Below, one piece after another: positions 32,882 to 42,381 of a DNA stretch of 42,479 bases. The notes under the pieces were generated by a model. That model was not told the DNA's origin, searched no databases, and saw nothing but the letters and a program-made list of their open reading frames with translations. The stretch is from Aggregatibacter kilianii (lineage in GTDB: Bacteria > Pseudomonadota > Gammaproteobacteria > Enterobacterales > Pasteurellaceae), in contig NZ_NRCJ01000021.1 in the NCBI RefSeq assembly GCF_003129965.1, positions 1 through 42,479 on the forward strand, given 5' to 3'. Positions within the stretch are counted from its first letter, which is position 1; every line of letters starts with the position of its first letter. A program made the position numbers and the translations under genes.

Positions 32882-34579
32882 TTACCATTGATAGCCCGCA
32901 CCAACGGAACCGCCGAAATCACCGCGTGTATTTACGTTACCGGTTAATTTCAACACTACTTTGCCGTTGTCAGTAATACGGGAAGCACCTACCGCCAACG
33001 CACTTTGGTCACGGTATCCGCCCACTGCGGCCGCCACCATGCTTTTACCCGGCGTATAAGCCTGCGGTAAACCTGCGGTTGCCGTCGCACCGGCAATACC
33101 TGCGCGTAAGCGTTTGTCTTCACGATCCATTTTGTTTTCTAATCGATTAATATTGTTATAGATGTTGTTATTAATCGTTGCAGTATTCTGCTGCAATACG
33201 GAATGAAGCTGCGAACCGTTAATGGCATCCGTTGAATCTTGTGAAATACGACCGGCGGCAACGTTGGTAATAGTTCTCTCACTACCTGCAGAACCGACGC
33301 TAACCGTACCCACCGGACTATTTCCGGCAAAACCGCCGTAGGTTACACCGTTCACAGTCGCCTCATTTGTGCCGACCGCGGCGGATGTGACCGAATTACT
33401 ACCAAGCGCAACCGAATTGCTGTCTGAAGCAGTAGCGTTGGTACCAATTGCAATGGAATTTTGTGCTGAGGCGATACCTCCGCTACCAATTGCTGTTGAA
33501 TAAGCACCGCTGGCATTAGAACTACGCCCTACACCGATGGCATCCCGACCGGAGGCATTAGCATATACACCGGCAGCTAAAGCGCTAACACCTGACGCAT
33601 TTGCATTGTTACCCAATGCTGTACTTACTCTACCGCTGGCATTCGCCTGATTACCAAGGGATGCTGTACCTTCGGCAGTTGCATTCGCTTTGTAACCAAC
33701 TGCAGTAGTATTTGACTCGGATGCAACCGATTCTGTACCTAATGCAACCGTACGATTTGCCGTTGCTTTTGCTTTGGAGCCGGCAGCTAATGCGCTTACA
33801 CCGGAAGCATTGGCGTCACTACCTACAGCAGTCGCATTTGTACCGCTGGCTTGAGAAGTTGTACCTGCTGCTAAAGATCGGTTTCCGGTAGCATTTGCAC
33901 CAATGCCTGCCGCTAAAGCATTATCACCACTTGCAGAGCTTTTATAACCTAGGGTTATTGCCTGAGAACCTATTGCATTAGAATGTCCACCGATAGAAAT
34001 GGAATGACTGCCGGAAGCATTTGCCACTTCACCGTGTGCAATAGCAGCATCTCCCGTTGCTTGTGCACTGTAACCGGTAGCAATGGCGTTGTTTGTCGTT
34101 GCCTCTGCTTTGTGCCCGAGTGCCGTAGAATATGCACCTGAAGCATTCGTTCCAGCCCCTACCGCGACGGCTTTTTCAGCAGAATTAGAATGAGCACCAA
34201 CTGACACGGAAGAATTTTTAGAAGAAGCATCGCTTCCAATTACCGTACTTTCATCAGATTGTGCCGTAGCACGGCTACCAATAGCGATAGAACGCTTACC
34301 ATCATAGGTATCCATAGTAATTTTTGCGAATTCTCCAATCGCAATTGAATTGGTTGATTTTGCATCAGGCGCAATAGCACCACCTGCATGATACGATTCA
34401 GCGTTTGCAAAAACAGAAACAGAGGCAAGTAAAGTACCAACTGCGCTTAATTTGAAGATTTTGGAAAGTGTTGAATGATTTGTGGTTGAATTAGATTTAA
34501 CATGACCTTTTGATAATTCCGAGACAACCGAACAAGTCTGCTTAGCGCTGTTCCAAATAACTTTGAAAGTTTTGTTCAT
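32882..34579 (-). CDS. YadA-type trimeric autotransporter adhesin
   Basis: Type Vc autotransporters form trimers on the outer membrane and bind host or cell surfaces. The 565-residue protein opens with an extended signal peptide (MNKTFKVIWNSAKQTCSVVSE) and a signal ending at FANA (60). Residues about 65-400 are YadA-like head repeats of roughly 14 residues with recurring A-x-G and N-A-S-G motifs. A neck (NVAAGRISQDSTDAINGSQL) follows, then a very short coiled coil (about 465-490) and the C-terminal four-strand membrane anchor ending in GAGYQW. There is almost no stalk, so it is a compact adhesin. Its ribosome-binding site is AAGGAT. Binding target unknown. Confidence 0.92.
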   Translation of the reverse strand: MNKTFKVIWNSAKQTCSVVSELSKGHVKSNSTTNHSTLSKIFKLSAVGTLLASVSVFANAESYHAGGAIAPDAKSTNSIAIGEFAKITMDTYDGKRSIAIGSRATAQSDESTVIGSDASSKNSSVSVGAHSNSAEKAVAVGAGTNASGAYSTALGHKAEATTNNAIATGYSAQATGDAAIAHGEVANASGSHSISIGGHSNAIGSQAITLGYKSSASGDNALAAGIGANATGNRSLAAGTTSQASGTNATAVGSDANASGVSALAAGSKAKATANRTVALGTESVASESNTTAVGYKANATAEGTASLGNQANASGRVSTALGNNANASGVSALAAGVYANASGRDAIGVGRSSNASGAYSTAIGSGGIASAQNSIAIGTNATASDSNSVALGSNSVTSAAVGTNEATVNGVTYGGFAGNSPVGTVSVGSAGSERTITNVAAGRISQDSTDAINGSQLHSVLQQNTATINNNIYNNINRLENKMDREDKRLRAGIAGATATAGLPQAYTPGKSMVAAAVGGYRDQSALAVGASRITDNGKVVLKLTGNVNTRGDFGGSVGAGYQW

Positions 34580-35024
34580 AAAAATATCCTTACAAGATAA
34601 TGGGATTAAAAAAACAAAAAAGAATCATCTAAAACCAACTAGATTATTCAACTTCTAATTATAAAGAATATAGGCGTATAAAAATAGATCTAATTTTGCT
34701 TTTTTATTGAACAAAACACTCCATTTCGAGCAAAAATAACGCTAAAACGATCTAAAAACCGACTGGAATACTATGACTATGTTCTTATATATCAGTAAAT
34801 TACATAGAGTGGAGTGAATGAAGTAATATGAATAAAAAAATAATTTCGGATAAAAATATTTCATAAAAAAATCCCTTTTCAAATTAAAAATCTGAAAAGG
34901 GATTTTTTATTTGATAATTATTACGATCTCAAAAAAACGGATTTAATATGATCTACCTCTATAAAGAATCTGATAGATAATATTCAAAAAAACGATATTT
35001 TTTCTGACCGCACTTTAATATCCG
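34580..35024. other. 445-base intergenic region between adhesin and fbp
   Basis: It holds the adhesin leader and presumably its promoter (very AT-rich, no single convincing match), the fbp terminator at 34,869-34,905 and an uptake signal near 35,003. I saw no simple-sequence repeat tract of the kind used for phase variation. Confidence 0.5.
34869..34905 (-). terminator. Intrinsic terminator of fbp
   Basis: AAATCCCTTTTCA (34,869-34,881) pairs perfectly with TGAAAAGGGATTT (34,893-34,905); T-runs flank both sides. It lies about 120 bases past the fbp stop and also insulates the adhesin promoter. Confidence 0.85.
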
Positions 35025-36032
35025 TTATTGATCTTTAAAGTCCCGCATTAATTGCTCGGCTTTTTTCACCATTTCTCTGGAACCGATGAAAAGCGGAACG
35101 CGTTGGTGCAATGCGCTCGGCTGAATATCCAAAATGCGGTTATAACCGTCACTTGCCACACCGCCGGCTTGCTCCGCTAAAAACGCCATCGGGTTGCCTT
35201 CATAAAGCAAGCGTAATTTTCCGTTCGGGTAGTTGGTAGCACTTGGATAAATATAGATACCACCTTTTAGCATATTGCGGTGAAAATCGGACACCAAAGA
35301 GCCGATGTAACGGGAAGTATAAGGGCGTTGGGTTTCTTTGTCTTCTTCTTGACAGTATTTCAGGTATTTTTTCACGCCCATTGGGAATTTGAGATATTGC
35401 CCTTCATTAATAGAATAAATTTTGCCCGTTTGCGGAATTTGAATATTTTCATGAGACAGGCAGAATACGCCGAGGGAAGGGTCGTAAGTAAAGCCGTTGA
35501 CGCCATGCCCGGTGGTATAAACCAACATGGTAGAGGATCCGTAAACGATATAACCCGCTGCTACTTGGCGATTACCCGGTTGCATGAAGTCTTCCAAAGT
35601 GACAGGCGTGCCAATGGGTGAAACACGGCGATAAATGGAGAAAATAGTGCCTACCGCTACGTTTACATCGATGTTGGAAGAACCGTCTAACGGGTCGGTT
35701 AAAATCACATATTTGGCATTGCGACCGCGTTCCGTATCAAATGCGATAAAATTTTCTTCTTCCTCGGAAGCAAACCCCGCCACTTCTTCACGGCTCATTA
35801 ACGCCTGTTTCATGGTATTATGCGCAAACAAATCCAATTTCATTTGGGCCTCGCCCTGCACGTTTTGAACACCGGAATTGCCGATAATGTCATTGGTTAA
35901 ACCCGCTTTATTAATGTCGCGGTGAATCACTTTCGCCACCAAACGAATAGACGACAAAATCCCGCTCAATTCCCCTTTTGCATGTGGATATTCCGCTTGT
36001 TTTTCAACAATAAATTGACCTAATGTTTTCAT
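35025..36032 (-). CDS. fbp: Class 1 fructose-1,6-bisphosphatase
   Basis: The enzyme converts fructose-1,6-bisphosphate to fructose-6-phosphate in gluconeogenesis. The 335-residue protein is full length, with the metal- and substrate-binding motif [19 protein letters not shown] (about 110-128) and the typical [18 protein letters not shown] and [16 protein letters not shown] blocks. An AAGGA ribosome-binding site lies seven bases upstream of the start. It is monocistronic and divergent from mpl. Confidence 0.97.
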   Translation of the reverse strand: MKTLGQFIVEKQAEYPHAKGELSGILSSIRLVAKVIHRDINKAGLTNDIIGNSGVQNVQGEAQMKLDLFAHNTMKQALMSREEVAGFASEEEENFIAFDTERGRNAKYVILTDPLDGSSNIDVNVAVGTIFSIYRRVSPIGTPVTLEDFMQPGNRQVAAGYIVYGSSTMLVYTTGHGVNGFTYDPSLGVFCLSHENIQIPQTGKIYSINEGQYLKFPMGVKKYLKYCQEEDKETQRPYTSRYIGSLVSDFHRNMLKGGIYIYPSATNYPNGKLRLLYEGNPMAFLAEQAGGVASDGYNRILDIQPSALHQRVPLFIGSREMVKKAEQLMRDFKDQ

Positions 36033-36187
36033 CTTTTAGTCCTTATTTCATTAATGAATTTACTCAATTCTGAACATACTTTATTATAACAGCTTGAATT
36101 TTGGATGATGAAAGAGATTCCTATTTCTGTGATTCACAACACATTTTTATTTGAAACCGTCAATAACTCGGGATAAAAGGATTCAAT

Positions 36188-37561
36188 ATGACAACCAAAC
36201 ACCTTCATATCTTAGGCATTTGCGGCACGTTTATGGGCGGCATTGCGATGATCGCCAAACAAATGGGCTACCATGTCACCGGCTCCGATACCAACGTTTA
36301 CCCGCCGATGAGCACCTTCCTTGCGGAAAATCACATTGAAATCATACCGCACTTTGAACCGAGCCAATTACAGCCCGCGCCGGACATGGTTATCGTGGGG
36401 AACGCCATGAAACGCGGTAATCCATGCATTGAATATATGCTGGTGAACAACATTCCTTATACGTCCGGACCTCAGTGGCTACACGATCATTTATTGCGCG
36501 ATCGCTGGGTTTTAGCGGTTTCCGGCACGCACGGCAAAACCACGACTACCGGGATGTTAACCTGGATTTTAGAAAAAAATGGTTTGGCGCCGGGCTTTTT
36601 AATCGGCGGTATTGCAGGTAACTTCGGCATTTCCGCGCGTTTAGGCAAAAGTCCGTATTTTGTCATTGAAGCGGACGAATACGACACGGCATTTTTTGAT
36701 AAGCGTTCCAAATTCGTCCATTACAACCCGCGCACGCTGATTATTAATAATATCGGCTTTGATCACGCGGATATTTTCGATGATCTGAACGCAATTCAGC
36801 GTCAATTCCATCACATGATCCGCACCATCGCCGACAACGGACGTATTCTCTCCTTTGCCGATGAAGAAAGCGTGCAACAAATGCTGGCAATGGGCTGTTG
36901 GTCGGAGCGTCAGTATGTGGGCAAAGATCAGGAATGGTATGCCGAGCGTATTAAGCACGATTGCACCGAATTTGCCGTGTTTCACAAAGGCGAAAAGGTC
37001 GCTGAAGTGCATTGGAACATTGTCGGCGAACATAATATGCGCAACGGCTTAATGGCGATTGCGGCGGCACATCATGCAGGTGTGAGCATTGAAAACGCTT
37101 GTGCGGCACTTGGTTCATTTATTAACGCCAAACGTCGATTGGAAGTCAAAGGCAATGTTCATGGCGTGACCGTTTACGATGATTTCGCCCATCATCCGAC
37201 AGAAATACAGGCAACGTTGACCGCACTTCGCGACAAAATCGGACAACATGAACGTATTTTGGCGGTATTGGAACCCCGTTCGAACACCATGAAAATGGGC
37301 GTGCATAAAGACGAAATCGCACCGGCGTTAAAACAAGCCGATGCGGTGTTCTTATTCCAACCGGAAACGATTCCTTGGAAAGTCGCGGAGATTTCCGCGC
37401 AGTTAAGCCAACCGGCATATGACAGCAATAATTTGGATGAATTCGTCAATTTAATTGTTGCCGAAGCCAAGCCGACAGATCATATTTTGGTGATGTCTAA
37501 CGGTAGCTTTGGCGGGATTCATCAGAAACTATTAGAGGCTCTACAAAAGAAAAGCGTTTAA
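36188..37561 (+). CDS. mpl: UDP-N-acetylmuramate:L-alanyl-gamma-D-glutamyl-meso-diaminopimelate ligase
   Basis: Mpl recycles cell wall by joining recovered tripeptide to UDP-MurNAc in the cytoplasm. The 457-residue protein shows the Mur ligase layout: N-terminal nucleotide-binding HILGICGTFMGGIA (7-20), the ATP loop SGTHGKTTTTGML (112-124), the FVIEADEYDTAFFDKRSKF block, and C-terminal YDDFAHHPTEI. The start at 36,188 has AAAGGA upstream. A terminator shared with the convergent initiator tRNA follows. Confidence 0.97.
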   Translation: MTTKHLHILGICGTFMGGIAMIAKQMGYHVTGSDTNVYPPMSTFLAENHIEIIPHFEPSQLQPAPDMVIVGNAMKRGNPCIEYMLVNNIPYTSGPQWLHDHLLRDRWVLAVSGTHGKTTTTGMLTWILEKNGLAPGFLIGGIAGNFGISARLGKSPYFVIEADEYDTAFFDKRSKFVHYNPRTLIINNIGFDHADIFDDLNAIQRQFHHMIRTIADNGRILSFADEESVQQMLAMGCWSERQYVGKDQEWYAERIKHDCTEFAVFHKGEKVAEVHWNIVGEHNMRNGLMAIAAAHHAGVSIENACAALGSFINAKRRLEVKGNVHGVTVYDDFAHHPTEIQATLTALRDKIGQHERILAVLEPRSNTMKMGVHKDEIAPALKQADAVFLFQPETIPWKVAEISAQLSQPAYDSNNLDEFVNLIVAEAKPTDHILVMSNGSFGGIHQKLLEALQKKSV

Positions 37562-37572
37562 GTGATAAGAAA

Positions 37573-37600
37573 AAAGGCATTCGCAAAAACGAATGCCTTT
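37573..37600. terminator. Bidirectional terminator of mpl and tRNA-fMet
   Basis: AAAGGCATTCG (37,573-37,583) pairs with CGAATGCCTTT (37,590-37,600) around a 6-base loop. CTTTT follows on the plus strand and TTTTTTC on the minus strand. Confidence 0.88.
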
Positions 37601-37611
37601 CTTTTAGAATC

Positions 37612-37688
<77 letters not shown>

Positions 37689-37701
37689 TTAGAGGGCGCT
37701 A

Positions 37702-37729
37702 ACTATACCCGTTTGAAAATGAATTGCAA
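37702..37729 (-). promoter_or_regulatory. tRNA-fMet promoter with GC-rich discriminator
   Basis: On the minus strand TTGCAA (complement of 37,724-37,729), a 16-base spacer and TATAGT (complement of 37,702-37,707) precede TAGCGCCCTC. The GC-rich discriminator is the feature that makes stable-RNA promoters sensitive to ppGpp in enterics. Confidence 0.75.
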
Positions 37730-37926
37730 GTTTAAATGTAAAAAAATTGTTTAATTGTTATAAAAACAAACGATGTGTCGTTTTTTTAGACAAACCATCC
37801 CAATGAAAACACCCGAAATTTTCACCGCACTTTTATATCATTCAGTATGAATTCCATATTCATCCGTAACAAATTGGTGTAAAATTCGCCTTTTCGTTTT
37901 TATCCATTTTGCTTTTAGGACGTTAT

Positions 37927-39051
37927 ATGCTATTCAACCGAACTTCTGTTTATAAACTTCTCACTCTTTCCGCGATGGCGGTATTAACGGCGTGCTCCTC
38001 CAATTCCAACAAATCTGCCGGTGAACAAACCACGACTCAAAACACGCAAAGTTTGGACATCGATCCGCAAAAGTTCGGTGCAGTGTATAACGGACGGACT
38101 TATCAACAATCCATTTTCATGCCCGTAAGCCAGGTTGAGAACAAAAGTGCGGTGGTAAACCAAGGTGATTTTTTGACCCAACTCTCCAATGTCAATAATT
38201 ATTCCAGTAAATTGAGCACCAATTTTGCACCGCTTTATGACAAAGTGACGGCTTGGGTGCTCGCCGGCGCCAACACCAATGAATTAACCAATTTTGGCAT
38301 CCAAAGCCAAGTGATGAAAGGTTTCGACGGTTATCAAAACGTGTTAATGACCGGCTATTATTCCCCGGTGATCCACGCCCGTCGTACACAACAAGGCAAA
38401 TTTAATCAGCCGATTTATGCATTACCTGCCCAAAAACGCTTCTCCCGCGCGGAAATTTACGCCGGTGCATTGAAAGGCAAAGGCTTGGAACTGGCTTATA
38501 GCGATTCCATGATCGATAACTTCCTGCTTGGTGTACAAGGCAGCGGCTATGTGGATTTCGGCGAAGGCAATTTGAATTATTTCGCTTATGCGGGACAAAA
38601 CGGCTATCAATACGCCGCAGTGGGGCGTTTACTGGTGGAAGATGGTGAAATTCCAAAAGAAAAAATGTCTATTCAAGCCATTCGTGATTGGGCAAATGCC
38701 AATCCGTCACGCGTACAAAGCCTGTTGGAGCGCAATCCGTCTTATGTGTTCTTTAAAAATGATCCCTACGGCAAAGTGAAAGGTGCGGCTGGCGTACCTT
38801 TAGTGCCGATGGCTTCCGTGGCGTCAGATCGCAACGTCATTCCGCTGGGTAGTGTGCTATTGGTGGAAGTACCGCAAATGGATAATAACGGCAACTGGAC
38901 GGGACAACATCAGCTACACTTAATGGTGGCGCTCGATGTAGGCGGCGCCGTAAACGGGCACCATTTCGATTTATATCGCGGCATCGGCGATCAGGCGGGG
39001 CATATTGCAGGCTTGTCCAAACATTACGGTCGCGTTTGGGTGCTACGCTAA
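37927..39051 (+). CDS. mltA: Membrane-bound lytic murein transglycosylase A
   Basis: MltA cleaves peptidoglycan to 1,6-anhydro products while anchored in the outer membrane. The frame is open from 37,909, but the ATG at 37,927 has AGGA six bases upstream and places the lipobox LTAC at Cys23 after a normal signal. The 374-residue protein has the MltA barrel domain (TGYYSPVIHARR, PIYALPAQ) and a C-terminal 3D domain with VPLVPMASVASDRNVIPLGS and ALDVGGAVNGHHFDLYRG, which includes the catalytic Asp region. The stop overlaps the tcdA start (TAATG). Confidence 0.95.
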   Translation: MLFNRTSVYKLLTLSAMAVLTACSSNSNKSAGEQTTTQNTQSLDIDPQKFGAVYNGRTYQQSIFMPVSQVENKSAVVNQGDFLTQLSNVNNYSSKLSTNFAPLYDKVTAWVLAGANTNELTNFGIQSQVMKGFDGYQNVLMTGYYSPVIHARRTQQGKFNQPIYALPAQKRFSRAEIYAGALKGKGLELAYSDSMIDNFLLGVQGSGYVDFGEGNLNYFAYAGQNGYQYAAVGRLLVEDGEIPKEKMSIQAIRDWANANPSRVQSLLERNPSYVFFKNDPYGKVKGAAGVPLVPMASVASDRNVIPLGSVLLVEVPQMDNNGNWTGQHQLHLMVALDVGGAVNGHHFDLYRGIGDQAGHIAGLSKHYGRVWVLR

Positions 39052-39821
39052 TGGCGCGCATTGATAACTACGAACAACGTTTCGGCGGTATCGGGCGTTT
39101 ATATGGCGCCGATGCCCTTACCCGTTTACGTCAGACTCATATTTGCGTCATCGGTATCGGCGGTGTCGGTTCTTGGGCGGTAGAAGCGCTTGCCCGCTCC
39201 GGCATCGGCAGTATCACTATGGTTGATATGGACGACATTTGCGTGACCAATATTAATCGCCAAATTCACGCCCTGAGCGGCAATATCGGACAGCTGAAAA
39301 CCGAGGCCATGCAACAACGGGTAAAATTGATTAATCCCGAATGTGATGTAAATGTTATTGATGACTTTATTTCTGCTGAAAATTTAGCTCAATATCTTCA
39401 CCGTGACTATGATTATGTCATTGATGCTATTGATAATGTCAAAACCAAAGCGGCATTAATCGCTTATTGTAAACGCCACAAAATCAAGATAATCACGGTC
39501 GGCGGCGCAGGCGGGCAAACGGATCCGAGTCAAATTCAAATTGCCGATTTAAGTCGTACCATCCAGGATCCCTTACTGGCGAAAGTGCGGTCGGTTTTAC
39601 GCAAGGATTACAACTTTACGCAAAACCCCAAACGCAAATTTGGCATAGATAGCGTCTTTTCTACACAGCCACTCATTTTCCCGCAAACAAGTGATGGTTG
39701 TTCTATCTCGGCAACCATGAATTGTGCCAATGGATTCGGCGCAGCAACCATGATCACCGCAACTTTCGGTTTTTTCGCCGTTTCTCGCGTGATTGATAAG
39801 TTATTACAGAAAAATGACTAA
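39051..39821 (+). CDS. tcdA: tRNA threonylcarbamoyladenosine dehydratase
   Basis: TcdA (CsdL) makes the cyclic form of t6A at position 37 of ANN-decoding tRNAs, using ATP. The 256-residue E1-like protein has the ThiF-type nucleotide motif GIGGVGSWAVEALARSG (35-51), DMDDICVTNINRQIHA and DAIDNVKTKAAL. It starts within the mltA stop codon; an upstream in-frame start at 39,036 is possible but would lie inside mltA. mltA-tcdA linkage is also found in other Gammaproteobacteria. An uptake signal lies near 39,583. Confidence 0.94.
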   Translation: MARIDNYEQRFGGIGRLYGADALTRLRQTHICVIGIGGVGSWAVEALARSGIGSITMVDMDDICVTNINRQIHALSGNIGQLKTEAMQQRVKLINPECDVNVIDDFISAENLAQYLHRDYDYVIDAIDNVKTKAALIAYCKRHKIKIITVGGAGGQTDPSQIQIADLSRTIQDPLLAKVRSVLRKDYNFTQNPKRKFGIDSVFSTQPLIFPQTSDGCSISATMNCANGFGAATMITATFGFFAVSRVIDKLLQKND

Positions 39822-39829
39822 CTTATTTT

Positions 39830-39867
39830 TTCAAATAAAAAAAGATAGCAATTCAAATAAAAAAAGA
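39830..39867. repeat. Two 16-base direct repeats upstream of znuA
   Basis: TTCAAATAAAAAAAGA occurs at 39,830-39,845 and again at 39,852-39,867, exactly 22 bases apart (two helical turns). They lie 54-91 bases before the znuA start and carry A-tracts. They could be a binding or DNA-bending element, or a small duplication. No canonical Zur box was recognised. Confidence 0.6.
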
Positions 39868-39920
39868 GTAACCTAGTTTGGTTTTATTTAATTCATATTC
39901 CAATAATAGAAGGAAATACA

Positions 39921-40913
39921 ATGACTACGTTACTGAAAAAAACGGCAATTGCCGCCGCTATTCTTTCTTTTTCCGCTGCAGCTTCCGCAACAATCGTCAC
40001 TTCAATTAAGCCCCTTGGTTTCATTGCCTCTTCTATCGCAAACGGTGTTACCGATGTAGATGTGCTGGTGCCGCCGGGCGCCTCCCCTCACGACTACAAT
40101 TTAAAACCGTCCGATGCAAAAAAATTAAAATCTGCCGAAATGGTGGTTTGGGTCGGGGAAGATGTGGATGCGTTTTTAGATAAATCCATTGATGACCTTG
40201 ATTATAAAAAAGTGTTAACAATTAAAGACATTGCCGCAATTGAACCCTTTTTGATAAAAGGTGCGCATCATCACCATCATCATGGCGAAGGTGAGCATGA
40301 AGGACATGAGCATTCGCACGAAGGGCATGATCACGCTCACGGAGGCCACGATCATCACGCCCATGAAGGACATGAACATCATCATGATGACGATGCCGGT
40401 ATTAACTGGCATGTATGGTATTCGCCGGATATCAGCAAAGTCGTAGCGCAACGCATTGCCGCGAAACTGGTAAAACAATATCCGGAGAAAAAAGAGCTGA
40501 TTGAAAAAAACATCGCAGAATTTAACCGCACTTTAGATGAAACCGGCGCGAAAATTAAATCGCAATTGGAAAGTGTAAAAGATAAAGGTTTTTATGTGTT
40601 CCATGATGCCTACGGCTATTTCAATAACGCCTACGGGTTAAAACAAACCGGTTATTTCACTATCAACCCGCTGGTCGCACCGGGAGCAAAAACCTTAGCA
40701 AAAATCAAAGAAGAAATCGCCGAACACAAAGTAAACTGCTTATTTGCCGAACCGCAATTTACACCAAAAGTGATTGAGAGCCTGAGCAAGGGAACCCAAG
40801 TCAATGTCGGTCGCCTTGATCCAATGGGCGATAGCGTAAAAACAGAAGGAAATGCCTATGCCGCATTTTTACAATTTACCGCCGATAGTTACTTACAATG
40901 TTTAGCAAAATAA
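39921..40913 (+). CDS. znuA: Zinc ABC transporter periplasmic binding protein
   Basis: ZnuA captures Zn2+ in the periplasm and delivers it to ZnuBC. The 330-residue precursor has a signal peptide ending ASA (23). Zinc ligands expected for the family are present: His58 (SPHDYNL), His164 (NWHVWYSP) and His228 (VFHDAYGYF). Between them, residues about 116-155 form a His/Asp/Glu-rich loop with more than 20 histidines, as in Haemophilus homologues. znuB and znuC are not adjacent, so the transporter is split. It follows tcdA after 100 bases. Confidence 0.95.
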   Translation: MTTLLKKTAIAAAILSFSAAASATIVTSIKPLGFIASSIANGVTDVDVLVPPGASPHDYNLKPSDAKKLKSAEMVVWVGEDVDAFLDKSIDDLDYKKVLTIKDIAAIEPFLIKGAHHHHHHGEGEHEGHEHSHEGHDHAHGGHDHHAHEGHEHHHDDDAGINWHVWYSPDISKVVAQRIAAKLVKQYPEKKELIEKNIAEFNRTLDETGAKIKSQLESVKDKGFYVFHDAYGYFNNAYGLKQTGYFTINPLVAPGAKTLAKIKEEIAEHKVNCLFAEPQFTPKVIESLSKGTQVNVGRLDPMGDSVKTEGNAYAAFLQFTADSYLQCLAK

Positions 40914-40927
40914 ATGAATAAAAAGAT

Positions 40928-40957
40928 GGCATGACGAATAATCATGCCTTCTTTTTT
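40928..40957 (+). terminator. Intrinsic terminator of znuA
   Basis: GGCATGA (40,928-40,934) pairs with TCATGCC (40,942-40,948), followed by TTCTTTTTT. It lies 15 bases after the znuA stop. Confidence 0.85.
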
Positions 40958-41003
40958 ATTATTTAGCGTCAACTAAAAATACAGTGCTATTCAAAATTAT
41001 GCT

Positions 41004-41012
41004 TGCTATAAT
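41004..41012 (+). promoter_or_regulatory. Extended -10 promoter of hel
   Basis: TGC-TATAAT is a perfect extended -10 element 36 bases before the hel ATG. No good -35 box accompanies it, as is common for extended -10 promoters. Confidence 0.6.
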
Positions 41013-41018
41013 TTTTAG

Positions 41019-41861
<843 letters not shown>

Positions 41862-41888
41862 TCTAAGCTAAAAAACACCAATAAAACT

Positions 41889-41923
41889 AACCGCACTTTA
41901 GAGTAAAGCTTTAAAGTGCGGTT
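41889..41923. terminator. Uptake-signal hairpin terminator of hel
   Basis: AACCGCACTTTA (41,889-41,900) and TAAAGTGCGGTT (41,912-41,923) are inverted uptake signals forming a perfect 12-base stem followed by TTCTTTT. On the minus strand TAGTTTTATT follows, so it may also stop read-through from the rRNA operon. Confidence 0.88.
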
Positions 41924-42020
41924 TTCTTTTACATAATTTGAAACAAAAAAGTTAATTAATAATAAAATTAAAAAAGAAAAACTGAGTATATAAAAGGAAA
42001 TTTTACTTTTAAATAAGTAG

Positions 42021-42096
42021 TGGCAGGGGCGGAGAGGCTCGAACTCCCAACACCCGGTTTTGGAGACCGGTGCTCTACCAATTGAACTACGCCCCT
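42021..42096 (-). tRNA. tRNA-Trp (CCA)
   Basis: A 76-base minus-strand gene starting AGGGGCGTAGTTCAA and ending in encoded CCA. The anticodon loop CTCCAAA sits in a CCGGT/ACCGG stem, giving anticodon CCA. It is the last gene of the rRNA operon in this window. Confidence 0.97.
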
Positions 42097-42127
42097 ATTG
42101 GTATGTAACTTTAATAAAGTACAAAAT

Positions 42128-42204
42128 TGGCGGAATGGACGGGACTCGAACCCGCGACCCCCTGCGTGACAGGCAGGTATTCTAACCAGCTGAACTACCA
42201 CTCC
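42128..42204 (-). tRNA. tRNA-Asp (GTC)
   Basis: A 77-base minus-strand gene starting GGAGTGGTAGTTCAG and ending GCCA, with anticodon loop CTGTCAC (GTC). The 5S-tRNA-Asp-tRNA-Trp order resembles the distal end of E. coli rrnC. Confidence 0.97.
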
Positions 42205-42214
42205 GAAATGAGGA

Positions 42215-42326
42215 TTAGCAGTGACCTACTCTCACATGGGGATGCCCCACACTACCATCGGCGTAACAGCATTTCACTTCTGAGTTCGGTATGGATTCAG
42301 GTGGCTCTACTGCACTATGACTGCTA
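42215..42326 (-). rRNA. rrf: 5S ribosomal RNA, distal copy
   Basis: The minus strand has the conserved 5S core CCGAACTCAGAAGTGAAA and GCCGATGGTAGTGTGGGG. The ends TAGCAGT and ACTGCTA pair to form helix I. Relative to the neighbouring 5S it differs at about a dozen positions. Ends are set by helix I and may be off by a few bases. Confidence 0.93.
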
Positions 42327-42333
42327 AAAATTC

Positions 42334-42378
42334 TTATTACTTTAGTTCACTTAAAAGCTCAATAAACTAAAGTAATAA
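42334..42378 (-). repeat. Perfect 14-base hairpin between the two 5S genes
   Basis: TTATTACTTTAGTT (42,334-42,347) is the exact complement of AACTAAAGTAATAA (42,365-42,378), with a 17-base loop. In the transcript this would form a stable stem separating the 5S units, probably a processing site. Confidence 0.8.
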
Positions 42379-42381
42379 ACT

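Noticed and set aside
33380-34300. Regular repeats resembling a CRISPR array
   Set aside because: The repeats are imperfect, in one open frame, and encode YadA-like head motifs; spacing follows codons and there are no unique spacers.
40261-40446. Open frames on both strands over the His-rich part of znuA
   Set aside because: They result from the repetitive CAT/CAC codons of the metal-binding loop.
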